Below are positions 45,219 to 57,220 of a DNA stretch of 64,000 bases, in pieces. The first letter of the stretch is position 1; the number at the start of each line of letters is the position of its first letter. The DNA is from Bombyx mori (taxonomy: Eukaryota; Arthropoda; Insecta; Lepidoptera; Bombycidae), in NCBI RefSeq assembly GCF_030269925.1, contig NC_085116.1:868001-932000 (forward strand), in the 5' to 3' direction. A program made the position numbers and the translations under genes. The notes under the pieces were generated by a model. That model made no database searches. It saw only the letters and a list, made by a program, of their open reading frames with translations, and was not told where the DNA came from.

Positions 45219-46958
45219 ATCATATAAAAAACAGTTTGCATTATGAACGGTAACTCGAAGTTTTGAAATAAACCGATCTTTATTATTCAAAATAAAGGGG
45301 TATCGTATTATCGACTTAGATTTCTGATTTACTTTTTGAACAACTTGCGTTCATTGAACTTTAATTTCTATTTGAAGTAAGTGTACGGCAAGACATTTAG
45401 CATTAGTGATCTGCTGCCGCCACGCAAAAGGTCATACGTAACTAGATAAGTAACTATTAAAGTACTTGTAGTCGCTTTCTTATAGTTTATTTTTAGTTGT
45501 CACGTGTAGGTACATACAAAAAGTATTCTTATACAATTGATCCTCATGCTGTTTTGGACTTATGGTATACAGTTTTAGTATCAAATCGTGCAACATTAAA
45601 ATAATATAGGGATACCAAAATAAGGTATACTAAGGGAAACGGTGAATACTCACAATACATTTGCAATATTGATCTCCTTCATTAGTATTTTTACAGTACA
45701 ATTAGTACAAAAACATTTTTTGGTGAAGCGTAATTTAGGTGGCTTATTTAATTTGATATTGCTGAGGATTATCAGGACACGTGAGGATGCGGCATTGCAT
45801 GATTATTGCATCAATTCAATTAAATAGTTCTATTAGATCAAATTCAAAAGAGGGTACAAAGTTTGAGCGTTTATTATCTCATGAAATTTTTTGCTTAGGC
45901 GACTGCAACTCAACTACACTATGCATTCCCCGCGGATTCGTTTCATATTCCGGTGTATTTAAAATATGTCGCGCACTGCGACGTATGTTGCGCTCGGTCG
46001 CGCTGTCTAAACCGTCACATGATCTTACGGGAAGTTATGTGTGAATATGATAATGTGGATTTATCATTTTTTGTTGGGGCTAAATTTCTTAAAATACTTA
46101 GATGTAATAAATAATGTCTTAGCTTAGAATGCGCAAAAGGCCTGTCGATGCCACTGGTGAAGCTAAACTAATAATTGCGATTCTACAATTCAAGTCACTG
46201 GGGACGTCTAAATTGACGAAGAGGTTATTTACCTCGAGTGTATTAACTGAGATAGTAGCTGGATACCCGTTTATTTGTAATGAGCGGCGCCTTCACCTAC
46301 GCCAAAAAACAAACATCATCACAGAAAAATAATCCAAATTCATTTAAAATACAGATGTATTAAAATTCAAACAAATAAATCTAGAGCCGTCAAAATTCAC
46401 ATAAAGCATCCCGTCCAACAATCACTTACGGAACGTGCAACAATAGTTTTTTGTTTATGCGCTTCGCAATTTGCACAAATTGAAACAAAAACACGTATAA
46501 AATATATTCCGCTGGCTCAGTACGAGTTCCGGATGGTATTAAAAGGGACAATAGGACCCATTCATACAATTTATTGGCCAACTTCTGTACCCGAAATGTT
46601 CTAGTGATTTTCATAAGAATTGCTTATATTTTTTTCGACAGAGTTCTTTTCTAGTTTGTCATGCCCGCCATTCGAAGTTATCGATGTGTCATTTCGGTGG
46701 TGAAAGTTTGGCTTTTGTTTACTACTGAATTTGAGATAATTTTTTAACTAATAATCTTGTGACAATTTTATTGGATCGAAGTTCCTTATGAGACGATGCG
46801 TAGGGGTACCCTAGCCGGAAAAAAGTCCGTAACGTAAGATTTTTTCTATTTAGTTTGTTATTAACAGATGTCGCTGCACGTAAATTCAACAAATCCTCAA
46901 TCGCGGTGACGAGATGTTACACAGTTGATAGACGTTCTCGTATTTCTCTTGCTAAATC
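45219..46958. other. Gene-free stretch
   Basis: Several short frames (e.g. 45781-46044, 46129-46332) lack known domains, and no splice or promoter context stands out. Confidence 0.35.
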
Positions 46959-47058
46959 ATACTTACCTGGCGTAGAGGGATACCGCAATCATGCAGGCGG
47001 TTCCCCCGGGGCGAAGCTGCTCCATTGCACTGCGGAGTGGTTGACCCTTGCGATTATT
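46959..47058 (+). pseudogene. U1 snRNA pseudogene, 3'-truncated
   Basis: It begins exactly like U1 snRNA, ATACTTACCTGGCGTAGAGG, including the 5' splice-site recognition stretch ACTTACCTG. It continues through stem-loop I-III-type sequence (gcggttcccccggggcgaag, ccattgcactgcgg, ttgacccttgcgattatt). Similarity stops after about 100 nt of a normal ~164 nt; the Sm-binding site and the last stem-loop are absent, so it cannot make a stable U1 snRNP. Some changes lie in the loop I region (gataccgcaatcatgc). AAATCA(T) occurs at both sides (46954-46960, about 47071-47077), a possible target duplication. Retroposition of a partial cDNA is likely. Confidence 0.85.
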
Positions 47059-47399
47059 TTTACCAATAAAAAATCATTAATAAAAAATGTATACCCGAAT
47101 AATTATTTTCTTTATACCTCGAATAGAACTTAAAATTAATATTTTCGTAATATGGAACTTCGTTCGTGTCCGGTGTCCCACGACACCACACATCTTTTTA
47201 TTATATATTTAGTAAGAATAGGTACAGTTCTGGTTATAATAGCGGGAGAATAATGTGTCGAAATGAATTCATACTTATTAGTTCAGGTGTCGTCGACATA
47301 CCAGCTATCGTTCTTCAGATTGGAATCCGCGAGTGGTTCGCGGCAGAATTATGGTACTTATTCGCACGATCATTTTTTGTATCGATTATTTGATGATCA

Positions 47400-47500
47400 C
47401 TTGCTGAGATAAGCGAACGACCCACTTAATGGTAAGTAGTCACCGGGACTCGTGGACATCAGCATTGCCAGGGATACAGTCAAAGTGCCTTCTGCTAGTA
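47400..47500 (-). mobile_element. Degraded CR1/Jockey-type LINE tail
   Basis: 'gtggacatcagcattgccag' and 'aatggtaagtagtcaccggg' are diverged reverse matches to the 3' end of the LINE at 2401. Confidence 0.6.
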
Positions 47501-47958
47501 CTATGCAACACCTACATTTATTATAAGTGGAACTGTAAAAAGAAGAGAAACAGAATTTTATCAAATAAATCGTGATACAAACTTTATTTTTTATGGTCGA
47601 ACAACCGATGATGAACGGCGATCTAGAATCAAACATTAAGTACGTGGGTAGTAAAAAAAATAATTAAAAAAAAAAAAATTATATTTCAATTTTATTATAA
47701 ATTACGTTAAGTAGAAATTATGCTTAGTATTTAGAAATTATGAACTGTACAAATATATACCCATATAATTATTTAGAATTACGTCGTATTTCCAGCGCTA
47801 TAGGAGAGAACCTTTAAAATATTTGCCGTCGATAACTTCTCAATAATCGCGAACTCAAAACTAAAAATCGATTTTTATCAAATATGGATCGACTGAATGA
47901 TATTTCGACTGTCTAAACGCCCAAGATTATTTTTTCATAAAAAATAAATATAAAAATT

Positions 47959-48189
47959 TCAATATACAAATAAAAAAGATGTAAACATATAATCATTAAA
48001 AGGGTAGATTAGATTCATCGCCCACAAGTCCCGCCCGATCCGGCCGATCAGTCTCCGTGGGCAGGTGCCGTACGAAGCCATATCGGCTGTCAAAAACTTG
48101 TAAAATATAGTCGGTGTGGTGGCAGCCGCGGGCGTCTCACAAAGATATCTCAAAGATTTATACAAGTCGTCCACAATGGGTGCGTTTTA
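47959..48189 (-). other. GC-richer coding-like segment, unknown
   Basis: A minus-strand frame of about 75 codons includes VDDLYKSLRYLCETPAAATT and GRIGRDLWAMNLIYP. Its core (48010-48140) is clearly richer in G and C than the flanks. No acceptor or donor fits well, no domain is recognised, and no other copy is present here. It may be an exon or transposon relic. Confidence 0.25.
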
Positions 48190-48410
48190 ATTCTTTTCAT
48201 ATTAGATTTATGCGGACAGATGCCGGGCCCGCGTCTAGATTACGTTTTCCCACCCTTCTGCCTTCGTTTCTTTAACTGATTTCGAAAAATTGAGGGAGAT
48301 TCTCAATTCGACTTATTATTTGTTACATTATTTATTGCGTACATATGTGTCATATTTTGTTTATCGTGATCCAAGATCAGTATAAACACCACATATGTAT
48401 GTACTACGAT

Positions 48411-48656
48411 TTTGTTTTTAATTGCTTAGATGGGTGGACGAGCTCACAGCCCACCTAGTGTTAAGTGATTAATGGAGCCTATAGACATCTACAACGTAAA
48501 TGCGCCAGCCACCTTGAGATATAAGTTGTAAGGTCTTAAGTATAGTTACAACGGCTGCTCCACCCTTCAAGCCGAAACGCATTACTGCTTCACGGCAGAA
48601 ATAGGCGAGGTGTTGGTACCTACCCGCGCGGACTCACAAGAGGTCCTACCACCAGT
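48411..48656 (-). mobile_element. Bm1 SINE, 5'-truncated
   Basis: From 'attgcttagatgggtggacg' to 'gaggtcctaccaccagt'. Body intact, head missing. Confidence 0.88.
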
Positions 48657-48784
48657 AAATTATGTCTATGATAAGCAGTCGAACAAGACTATGCGTTTAC
48701 TTAGTCTCATACACGTAGTTGCTTTAGTTTTTTGTCGAATTATTAATGTTATACCAAAACAATTGATCATTAAATATTAATTTA

Positions 48785-48885
48785 TGCCTCAAGTTGCTTG
48801 GTGGCGTTTATGTCGTTTACGGCTGTGGTCCCGGTAACCGCTTCACATCCGGCGCGCCGCAAGCTTGTCTGCCGTTGGTTAATTA
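48785..48885 (+). mobile_element. Degraded Bm1-like tail
   Basis: 'gtggcgtttatgtcgttta' and 'ccggtaaccgcttcacatcc' follow Bm1 3' order with many changes. Confidence 0.5.
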
Positions 48886-49204
48886 AAAGGATTGCTTGGG
48901 AGATGGAAGGAGATGTATCATAATCGCATTTCTCCGGTGGACTGACTGGGTTTTGAGTGAAAACTACGAACGCTTCTCTACTAACTCGACTGACGATACA
49001 TTTGTTTGTACCTAAACTATGTTAATTAATTTGCAAATTTACATTATAAATTCGGATATTTGATCAGAAAAAGTCATATATTACTTAAGCAACGATCGAA
49101 ACGCATTTAACTTTTGAAAATTTTGATAAAAATAAACTGAATTTAGGAAATAACAATAAATTGTCAACCGTAAACTTAAATCGTTGATCCCACGCAAAAA
49201 ATAC

Positions 49205-49241
<37 letters not shown>

Positions 49242-50076
49242 ATTATACATAATCACATTCAAAGACGTTATTAACGTCGAGATCCATTTGCGACTTCACG
49301 AACCGTAACGCTCAATAATATTTTATTGCGCGTCATTCGGACGCCATAAAAATATATGAGCGTCCACACGAGTAAAAAAGCCGCAATAACCACTGAAAAA
49401 TAAGCAATAGCACAACCGACTTATAATACTAATTAATACCTACTCGGAGTCGAATCAACTAAAACGAATGTAAAAAGTAAAGACCTACGTTGGACCAGTT
49501 AATAAATTGTCTGCGGCGTGTATGGAACGAAAAAAAAAAATGAACGACCAATAACAGTATAGTACGGAGTTTATGGTGATGCCCTTGAAGTGTTATCGGG
49601 ACCACGATTCTTTATTGACACTATAAATGCTGGGGCACACGGGCGTGTTTTGTGAGCGCCGACGCGCGGTCGTTGACGCGGTCACAGCTTCTTTGTGGAC
49701 GACTTCAATAATTTTAGTTTGCTAAAGTCACTTTACGAGTTTTAACGTATTTAGATGTTTTTAATCAGTTTTCTTATAATATCGCGCGGGTCTCATCAAA
49801 CTTGTCCAGAATGTAATGATGTACGTCTTTACCTATTAATTTATAAATAATTTATTGGAGTTGATCAATGAGTAACAATTATCATTTTTACATAAAAATT
49901 GTCTCATGCCCATAATATTGCAGAAGACGCTGCAAATTGAAGCTCTAGAAAATTGGATCTTGTGTAGGTCATAGTTTACTGTAATGCCTTGCGTTTTCAA
50001 CAGCTTTAATACCACGACTGCTCTGCCCTTAGATATGAATGCTTGCAGGACTAGGAAATAAGTGCTAATACAGTTT
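48886..50076. other. Gene-free stretch with TA microsatellite
   Basis: No gene. A pure (AT)n run is at 49207-49239. Segments at 49260-49460 and 49620-49720 are less AT-rich and unassigned. Confidence 0.4.
49207..49239. repeat. (AT)n microsatellite
   Basis: About 16 uninterrupted AT units. Confidence 0.95.
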
Positions 50077-50292
50077 TACTGGTGGTAGGACCTCTTGTGA
50101 GTCTGCACGGGTAGGTACCACCGCTCTGTCTATTTCTGCCGTGAAGCAGTAATGCGTTTTGGTTTGAGGGGTGGGGCAGCCGTTGTAACTGGCGCATTTA
50201 CGTTGTAGGTGTCTATGGGCTCCAGTAACCACTTAACACCAGGTGGGCTGTGAGCTCCTCTACACATCTAAGCAATAAAAAAAATTAAAAAA
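50077..50292 (+). mobile_element. Bm1 SINE, 5'-truncated
   Basis: ttactggtggtaggacctc to agcaataaaaaaaattaaaa. About 30 bp after 'gccgttgtaact' are deleted. The R1 element that follows is inserted just after its tail. Confidence 0.87.
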
Positions 50293-50317
50293 GACATAAG
50301 AGAGGGAAGGGATCGTC

Positions 50318-50897
50318 GGGGGTCGGAGGCGGGAATACGCCCGTACGTCCCGGCCCCTGTAGGTGGCGGCCTCCCCCCGGTGAAGGTCAAGGGGCGACCT
50401 GAGGGGGTGAGGCCGCGCGGCGCGCTACCAGCACTCTAGCGCGCTGCCGTGGAGTGAATAGAGCGACCGGTCGACGGTGTATCGCGTCCCGACCCGGCAG
50501 GCTGGTTCTGGTCCAGCGGGGTATTCCGGGACACCAGCGGCACCGTCTGGGCGGCCCGACGGGCTGCCGTACCGAGACGGCCGACGTTTCAGAGCCTTCG
50601 ATTCGCCTCGAAGGCTCCGTCGGCTGGGCGTCCTTGGGGTGAGCCGCGCCGTCTGGTTGTAGTGTTGACCGCGGTAGCCCCCCTACCTCATCCGGGTTCT
50701 GACCTCGGAGGGGATCGGACGTCGGGTGTAAGAGTGCAGGGGAGTCGTTTAGTGGGTGGGTCCTAAAATCCTTGGGCCCGCGGTCTGCTCACAACACCAT
50801 GCAGATCGTTGAGTCTCACATACCCCGCGCGCCCTTTTTGCGCGGGGACCTCGTAGGAGGTTCGGCCCTCTACCCGAAAAAAAAAAAAAAAAAAAAA
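50318..50897 (+). mobile_element. R1-clade LINE 3'UTR with 14-bp target duplication
   Basis: A 580-bp GC-rich block without a long LINE frame is bounded by GGGAAGGGATCGTC at 50304-50317 and 50898-50911. It ends 'cctcgtaggaggttcggccc' plus about 20 A. Its last 145 bp match 17404-17547. A hairpin (CCCCGCGC/GCGCGGGG) lies at about 50823-50848. Short frames at 50454-50662 lie in UTR and are not genes. The long A tail and exact duplication indicate a young insertion. Confidence 0.9.
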
Positions 50898-50911
50898 GGG
50901 AAGGGATCGTC

Positions 50912-52236
50912 AAAAACACGAAGATCGTAATTTCAATAACAGGTTGATAGATAATTTATTATGTTCGAGCTCTCTGTTTTATATTATAAATCCAATCGAT
51001 CAAACATAATGTCAAGTACCTATTTTAAATTGTAACAACGCATTGTTCAGCCGTAAGAACAAATCAAACAAACATAATTTGTTTACGTGTGCCTGGTAAT
51101 GATCGATCAGCGAAGAGGGCGTCCATTGCAGTTTACTTTTAAAAACAATATAATAACTGTTATTTAACCAGTTAAATAATATATTGCATTTACAATGTTG
51201 GTAATCGCGAAAGTTTGAAACAACTCATAGTTTTAAAATAATCTGAACATTACTACAGCTAAATTAAAAAAAAATGCACTTAGATTACACACTGCTATAT
51301 ACTATTCAGTTGAATTTTACAAGTTATTTTTAGCACCAGAGCTAAACAAACCTACATATAAAAATATAATTTTAATGTAACAAATCGAATGCCGTTTTAT
51401 TTATGGGCGAGGAAACTTATTATCGTTCACATATGAGACGTTTAAGCTCACCTTTAACGTTGCACATAAGTTTAAGAATGCAGGTACATCAAAAGTTCTA
51501 TAGGACCGTCGTCATGATAAAGTAATAGTGATTATTCACAATGAGGAAATTACCGCCATTAATCATTATGCACTTAGCACAAAACGACAACAGATAGCCT
51601 AGTGCCTAGTTCAGTCAAAGGTCAATTTGTCTTGGAAAACCGTTTAAAATATATTTTTTAAAGGAGTTGCTGTACAGTGAATATTTAGAAAAGATGTTAG
51701 TTGAAATTTAAATTATGTTTGAAAGTCACAATAAATCACTAGTTTATTTGTTTTATTAATATAAAAGAGTCTTCATATTAATTGTATAAAAAAAACCTTT
51801 AAGTCAATAAATATGCGAAGTTCTTTCAACCAAACAGAGACCACATTATTATTTTTGGGAAGTTCAAAAAGAAATCTAAGGATTGAAGAAATCTTACATA
51901 AAATTGCTTTTATTCAATTATTGAATCGTTCGCTACGTTACCGCTCACAACACCTGCCCGTGTGTTGCGGCTATTAGCCCGACTGATTTACAAGTCGCCG
52001 CGTTACATCGCCGAGGGCTGTTTGATGTGTCCGACCACTGTGGACTCAATAATCGTTAAGACAAGACGCGTTAATTCTTTAATACTTTACATACCCCACA
52101 TTATTTATTTAATTTAAATTGGTTTATAGTTCAGAGCGAGTTCGTTGTTTGCTTTAAATCTTAAGAACGAAAACTTAGTGGCAAGAAAGCTAAGCAGAAT
52201 ACTTGATGTTTGATTATACATATATATTATCATTTC
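50912..52236. other. Gene-free AT-rich stretch
   Basis: Nothing assigned. A GC-richer island at about 51930-52060 matches no repeat seen here. Confidence 0.4.
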
Positions 52237-52436
52237 CGCCTATTTCTGCCGTGAAGCAGTAATCCGTTTCGGTTTGAAGGATGGGGCAGCCGTTGTAACT
52301 ACACTTGAGACCTTAGAACTTATATCTCAAGGTGGGTGGCGCATTTACGTCGTAGATGTCTATGGGATCCAGTAACAACTTAACACCAGGTGGGCTGTAA
52401 GCTCGTCCACCCATCTAAGCCATAAAAAAGAAATAA
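52237..52436 (+). mobile_element. Bm1 SINE, 5'-truncated
   Basis: 'gcctatttctgccgtgaagc' to gccataaaaaagaaataa. Confidence 0.87.
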
Positions 52437-53379
52437 GGGAGAATCCACATATATATCTATCTGTTATGATGAGTTGTTTTGTTCGAATCTGATGTTTTGG
52501 GAGCACCGTGTGGGTTCTCCTACATCCATTTGAGTTGAACGCATCAGGCCCACATTTCTTGAATTCGAATTAATCAAAAAACAAACAACAATAGTTATCG
52601 GGAGCTCGTCATAAATCGGTCTCTGTATCGCAGCATCAATGTATCGCATTACTGCGCGCCTGTCTGATATAGAATTTATTACAGAGGACTTATTCGAATC
52701 ACTCGGAACACGTCATTCGACTTCGGCCAGCTCTCATAAATTCTGTGACATATCGTTCGAGTTCTGAGATTTTTCTTTACGTGCATCTTTTAGTTTTACT
52801 TACAATACAGCCTTATTGCATTGCGTTAGGGTTGAAAACTGAATGATATCGATTTGAAATGTTTTAGTCAACGGATATCTCGCCGCGTCTTGGCTCATAT
52901 TAATGATATTTTTTTTTTTTATAAATAAATTCTAAAGTATGTTTTAGTATTAAGGATTTCTTAGTCACTGGTTTTCTTGAACTGATTGGTTTCGATCAAG
53001 ATAAATTTAAGTGTCAATTAAATAAGTTTTAGTGACCTCCTGTCGGAGGCTCAATCTGGAAGTGGCACAGGTATTTGTATATGATAGTTTAAATATGTTT
53101 AGGCGCCGCCTTCGTGTGTTTGTCTACTAAATTATTATTTTATTTGTTAATACAACATTTTCTATTTTATTTACTCTTTTGTTTTCTAAGTTTTGTTTTA
53201 AAATAAGAGTTATTATTACAGTTTTTGTAGTATTCCTTGTATTCAATTCCGAGTATTCATTGTGTCGCATATCCCCAGTATAATAACCGCTTTGAATTAA
53301 ATACACGGGTGCTGTGCCTGCAAGCCTATGTTTGTTAAAAATCACACCATTTGAATTGATTTATTTTTGTTGTCTACAG
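52437..53379. other. Gene-free stretch
   Basis: Nothing recognised; AT-rich. Confidence 0.4.
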
Positions 53380-53478
53380 ATGAGAGGGAGTAAGAGTGGT
53401 GTTGGGTGGAGCGAATAGAGATGCGCTCCAAGCAGCAGCCGCGACCCGCCTACCGCTGGCTCAACTCTAATGAGAACG
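53380..53478 (+). other. Candidate exon with a start codon
   Basis: A strong acceptor (tttttgttgtctacag, ends 53379) and a perfect donor (AACG|GTAAGT) bracket 99 nt. All frames are closed upstream of ATG 53421, but from there the frame reads MRSKQQPRPAYRWLNSNEN to the donor, with a purine at -3. This fits a first coding exon carrying 41 nt of 5'UTR. The segment is richer in G and C than its surroundings. An eroded RTE LINE follows within ~25 bp, so a chimeric origin is possible. No downstream exon is recognised. Confidence 0.35.
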
Positions 53479-53499
53479 GTAAGTTAATCTATGATATAT

Positions 53500-53685
53500 T
53501 GAAGAACCAGAGGCCCAGAGGCACAAGTCCAATGTGCTGGTCGGACCAGAGACGCTCCACTCTCAATACTTCAGTCCACGTTGTTATCCACACAGCCGAG
53601 GATAATCCAGGAGAAAGTTGTTAGAAAAGGCCACGACCCTCAGCATTGAGGATAATCGACGCAAGGACAACCGTTGTAACAATTA
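53500..53685 (+). mobile_element. RTE-clade LINE C-terminal remnant
   Basis: With one frameshift it reads RPRGTSPMCWSDQRRSTLNT, VHVVIHTAEDN and EKVVRKGHDPQH before a stop. This is the RTE C-terminal pattern, followed by 'cagcattgaggataatcgac'. It is related to the copies at 23985 and 32430. Confidence 0.72.
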
Positions 53686-54051
53686 CGACCTCATGTATAT
53701 TATTCCAGTGGGTGTCGGGACTCATGGTCTGATATCTCTGATCTCAAATAACTACTTCACATTAGGGAAGCTACGAACTTGTTTGCCCAATAATAGTAAA
53801 TACATGCATGACGGATGACGTTACAAGATCATGGTCAATAATATTTTATATGTACACTTGACTACAATTGCAAACCAATAAGACTAAGATCTCATGCTAC
53901 ACGTTCCGATGATCGCTTCACATCAGACGAGACAGGAATTCGTTTTCCCGTCCATGCTAAAATAAAAACCAAGTACATGTATCTTGAATTAGACTAGGGC
54001 TGTCATTATCAATGTTAATAGTGTGACGCCGGCGAGTTTCAAGCCACGTGA
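53686..54051. other. Spacer, nothing assigned
   Basis: A possible retroelement tail scrap (gatcgcttcacatcagac) near 53911. Otherwise unassigned. Confidence 0.35.
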
Positions 54052-54053
54052 TA

Positions 54054-55277
54054 TAATAACCGGCAAACTTCTTGAGCATTTGTTGACGTAGTGGGGGTAA
54101 GTTTGCGCATGGTACACTCACGTGCAAAAACATTACTTACTCTGCGTCATAATGCTATTAAATTATTAAAATCAACATATGTATTTATTTATATATTTAT
54201 TAGAACATCAACAAAACATATAGGTTAATAATTGTAATAATTTAATCTTGGGGTAGAATAGATATTCCTTCTATTAAGTCAAAACTAGAGCTGTTGCCAG
54301 GTCTTGGTTCAGTTAAAGCGAAGCTGGTATATGTAATTTTTTTTTCGTTATCATAATCTTGACCATCATCATCATCACTGTTTTCATCACCCGAGTCGCT
54401 ATCATCGTGATGAGTCGACATAGGGCTCATCGGCGTAGTTTACAACTCGGTCGATTCGGTCTTCTTTTTTGTCTATAATTAATTATTTTTTGAAGATATT
54501 CGATTCGTAGTAATCGAATGTTACTTTTTTCATTTACCAGCTTCCGATTATTTTCTGTTCTTTTTTTCCATCTGAAGCCTAGCTCTTTCATAATTCGTCG
54601 TAAGCTTCATTCCGAGCCATTAAAATTTATATCTTCTTTAAATTCTTCGAAGCCTTTCTACGGTACGGAGTTTCGCTGCTTGTTATGTAGTTATTATGAT
54701 TACATATTTTTATTACAGATTGAACGAAACTATCCATTCCGGTAACTTTCTTCTTCCCTGATCTTTTCTTACCCGGAGTCCGAAACACGGCGAGCAAGCC
54801 AGAGCCTTTAGCTTCGTTAATAATGCACCTAACAGTACTCACTGATGCTTTTGTTGCTTCCGAAGTCTGTTTTAATTTTTCCATATCATTCTTCCCCTGT
54901 TTTATAATGAAGCAATATACGTCGTACACAAATTTTCTACCCTTTCTTTTAAGTACTACACCAGTTTGTCACGGCATAGTGTATGTTTTATAAAAAATCA
55001 ACAAACACTCAACAAATAGCAATGGCAACAAAGTCCACAAGCAATTATAACAAATAACTTAATGATTAATAACGATAGACTTTCCACTGTACGCAAGCGT
55101 ACTTTTGGGAGCAAGCGGAATGAAGGCGCGGTGCGGGACGAAAGGTTCGACTGATCTACCAATAACGCGCTCGATACGATTTCCCCTGCCGTCGCGCCTC
55201 ACCCTCACCACCAAAGTGACCTAAAATTCGGTTCTGCGCAGTCAAGGTCATTTGCTCAAGAAGTTTGCCGATTACTA
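54054..55277 (-). mobile_element. Tc1/mariner-superfamily transposon, defective
   Basis: Left TAATAACCGGCAAACTTCTT and right (reverse) TAGTAATCGGCAAACTTCTT are terminal inverted repeats that continue GAGCA. TA flanks both ends (54052-54053, 55278-55279). The 1224-bp element carries a broken transposase on the minus strand. The GC-rich region just inside the right end (55085-55250) is the 5' side of the transposase unit. Confidence 0.85.
54242..54929 (-). pseudogene. Broken Tc1/mariner-like transposase
   Basis: From 54929 the frame reads a DNA-binding N-terminus: VYCFIIKQGKNDMEKLKQTS, then EATKASVSTVRCIINEA (helix-turn-helix), then the basic FRTPGKKRSGKKKVTGMDSF. After stops and frame changes near 54665-54540 one finds FKEDINFNGSE and SLRRIMKELGFRWKKRTENN, the usual continuation in this family. 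The catalytic DDE core is absent: the sequence passes to an acidic C-terminal tail (DDSDSGDENSDDDDGQDYDN, 54430-54242). It is thus an internally deleted, inactive copy. I recognise the family from insect genomes but cannot name the lineage. Confidence 0.8.
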
Positions 55278-55279
55278 TA

Positions 55280-55721
55280 CCTAATATAAACTAACAAAAA
55301 TGTTATGTAGAATTATGAATTGGAAATTCGTAACCGGTTCTCCTAAACTGCTATACAGCAACACTATAACGTAATTATAAACGTTATTTATATCGTTACG
55401 CTTTTAATTGAAACGTTAATGTTATTTAGCAGGTTATCAATGTGCTTGTAGAATTTAACCCCAACGGATCTTTCTCTATGGAGAACCGGTTTGTTAAGAG
55501 TTTCAATTGTAAATAATCGGTATCTTTACGCTCATAAATCTGCATTTGGATGAACACAGCCATCATTGTTAAGTATTTACATTCGTTGCAAAGGTTCAAC
55601 GAAAAAAATAACCCGACCGCATTATTACGGGATATTTAAAAAATATTTTAAAGATATTTTAAGAATTAAAGATACGTTATGAAAATATTTTTTTTAAGCA
55701 AGTGACATCAATCTATATTTT
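55280..55721. other. AT-rich spacer
   Basis: Nothing recognised. Confidence 0.4.
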
Positions 55722-56150
55722 CTTTTTTTTTATTGCTTAGATGGTTCGATGAGCTCACAGCCCACCTAATGTTAAGTGGTTATCGAAGTCCATAGACATC
55801 TACAACGTAAATGCCGCCACCTACCTGAGTTGAGTTGTAACGTTTCACTTTTAATAGTACAACGGCTGCCCCATTCTTCAAACCGAAACGCATTACTGCT
55901 TCACAGCAGAAATAGGCACGATGATGCTATCTACCCGTGCGGTTTCACAAGACGTCCTTATACCACCAGTAATTACGCAAATTATAATTTGGCGGGCTTG
56001 ATTTTTACTATACGATGTTATTCCTTTACCGTGGAAGTATTTGTTAAGTAGGTATTTCATTAGAAAAATTGGTACTTGCCAGCGGGATTCGAACACCGAT
56101 GCATCGCTAGATACCAATGCACCGGACGTCTTATCGTTTAGGGCACGACT
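55722..56150 (-). mobile_element. Full-length Bm1 SINE
   Basis: T run, attgcttagatggttcgatg, complete body, and tRNA-like head with 'gcgggattcgaacaccgatg' to gggcacgac. Small deletions near 56035 (loss of 'caatcgtgaac'). Confidence 0.9.
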
Positions 56151-56677
56151 ATTTTATAATAAAAAACCTTTGTCTTTAATAGATTTAGTGCCCAATTGTA
56201 CTATAGGGATACATAAAAACAAAATTTCACAATTTCTTTTTGAAGCATCGTAACGACCAATCACAGGCGCACTAAAAATCGGGGGCCACTAAAACCGATG
56301 TGCACGCAAATCGCAACAATAATTCATACACGAATTTTTTGTATTGCACTAAGCCACCGTGAAGCTATAAATATTATTTATTTTCTCTATTATACCAGTC
56401 CGTTGTCAGATATAATGATTGTAAAGCTATGGCCTGTGGGGCTATAAGATGAGCAAGTTTTATACTCGCTTAAGGCATTATATATTCAAACTAGAGGATT
56501 TTGAATAATTTAAATTATTGCGTATTGTGTGTATTCTGATCACGTCGACAACCTGATGGCTAATGTTTTCGGCGAAAAAACCTTAACTCTGCTGCCAGTA
56601 CAAGCTAAAATCTACATATAAGTGTATAATATTGGTATAAAAGGCTAACTAATAACTGCGCGGGTAGGTGACCGTTT
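56151..56677. other. AT-rich spacer
   Basis: Nothing recognised. Confidence 0.4.
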
Positions 56678-56990
56678 TTTTCATACCTATGCTGATAGCC
56701 TTGAGGGACTATTTCAGCTTCGTCCTAGCGTGTAGGTGAGCTCACGAGGCTCAAACTGGCAGTGCTTCGTAGAATCTACCACCGGATTGGAAACACGACC
56801 CACTGAGAAGATCCGGACAGAAACTCAGTGGGCTGTGTCTGTGGGTTAATTCGCTCGTCGAGCCCTTCGTCGTAAGTGACGGGTTCGACGAGGACGGTGA
56901 CCGGTGCTTGTGGTACCTAAAAGCACCGTTAATGGATCGGGAGGATCCGTAATGACGTGTTTTGGGCGACGTCGACTGTTTACCATTCGG
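56678..56990 (-). mobile_element. Family A retroelement 3' end
   Basis: 'atgctgatagccttgaggga', 'gtgtaggtgagctcacgagg', hairpin 'cccttcgtcgtaagtgacgg' (compensating changes), 'ggatcgggaggatccgtaat' and further 5' to about 56990. A segment after 'ctcaaactgg' is deleted. Confidence 0.7.
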
Positions 56991-57220
56991 TCAACAGGAT
57001 CGGGTATGGAGGTGACCATTCAATGCTGTAGAGCTGAGACTTCAACTTTTTATAGGAGCGTCTTTTGCATGCTTCGCGATATTGATGCTGGCTCGGTTAG
57101 CCTTTTAATGCCATAGTATTTTCTTCGGATTTCGCGAGCCTCAGATATAATTAAAACTAATTTTACAGCTTAATTTAGTTAAGTTTATTATTTTCATTAA
57201 ATTGTTTCCGGCGTTTCGAA

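Noticed and set aside
50454..50662. Overlapping 60-codon frames
   Set aside because: They lie inside an R1-type 3'UTR bounded by a target duplication.
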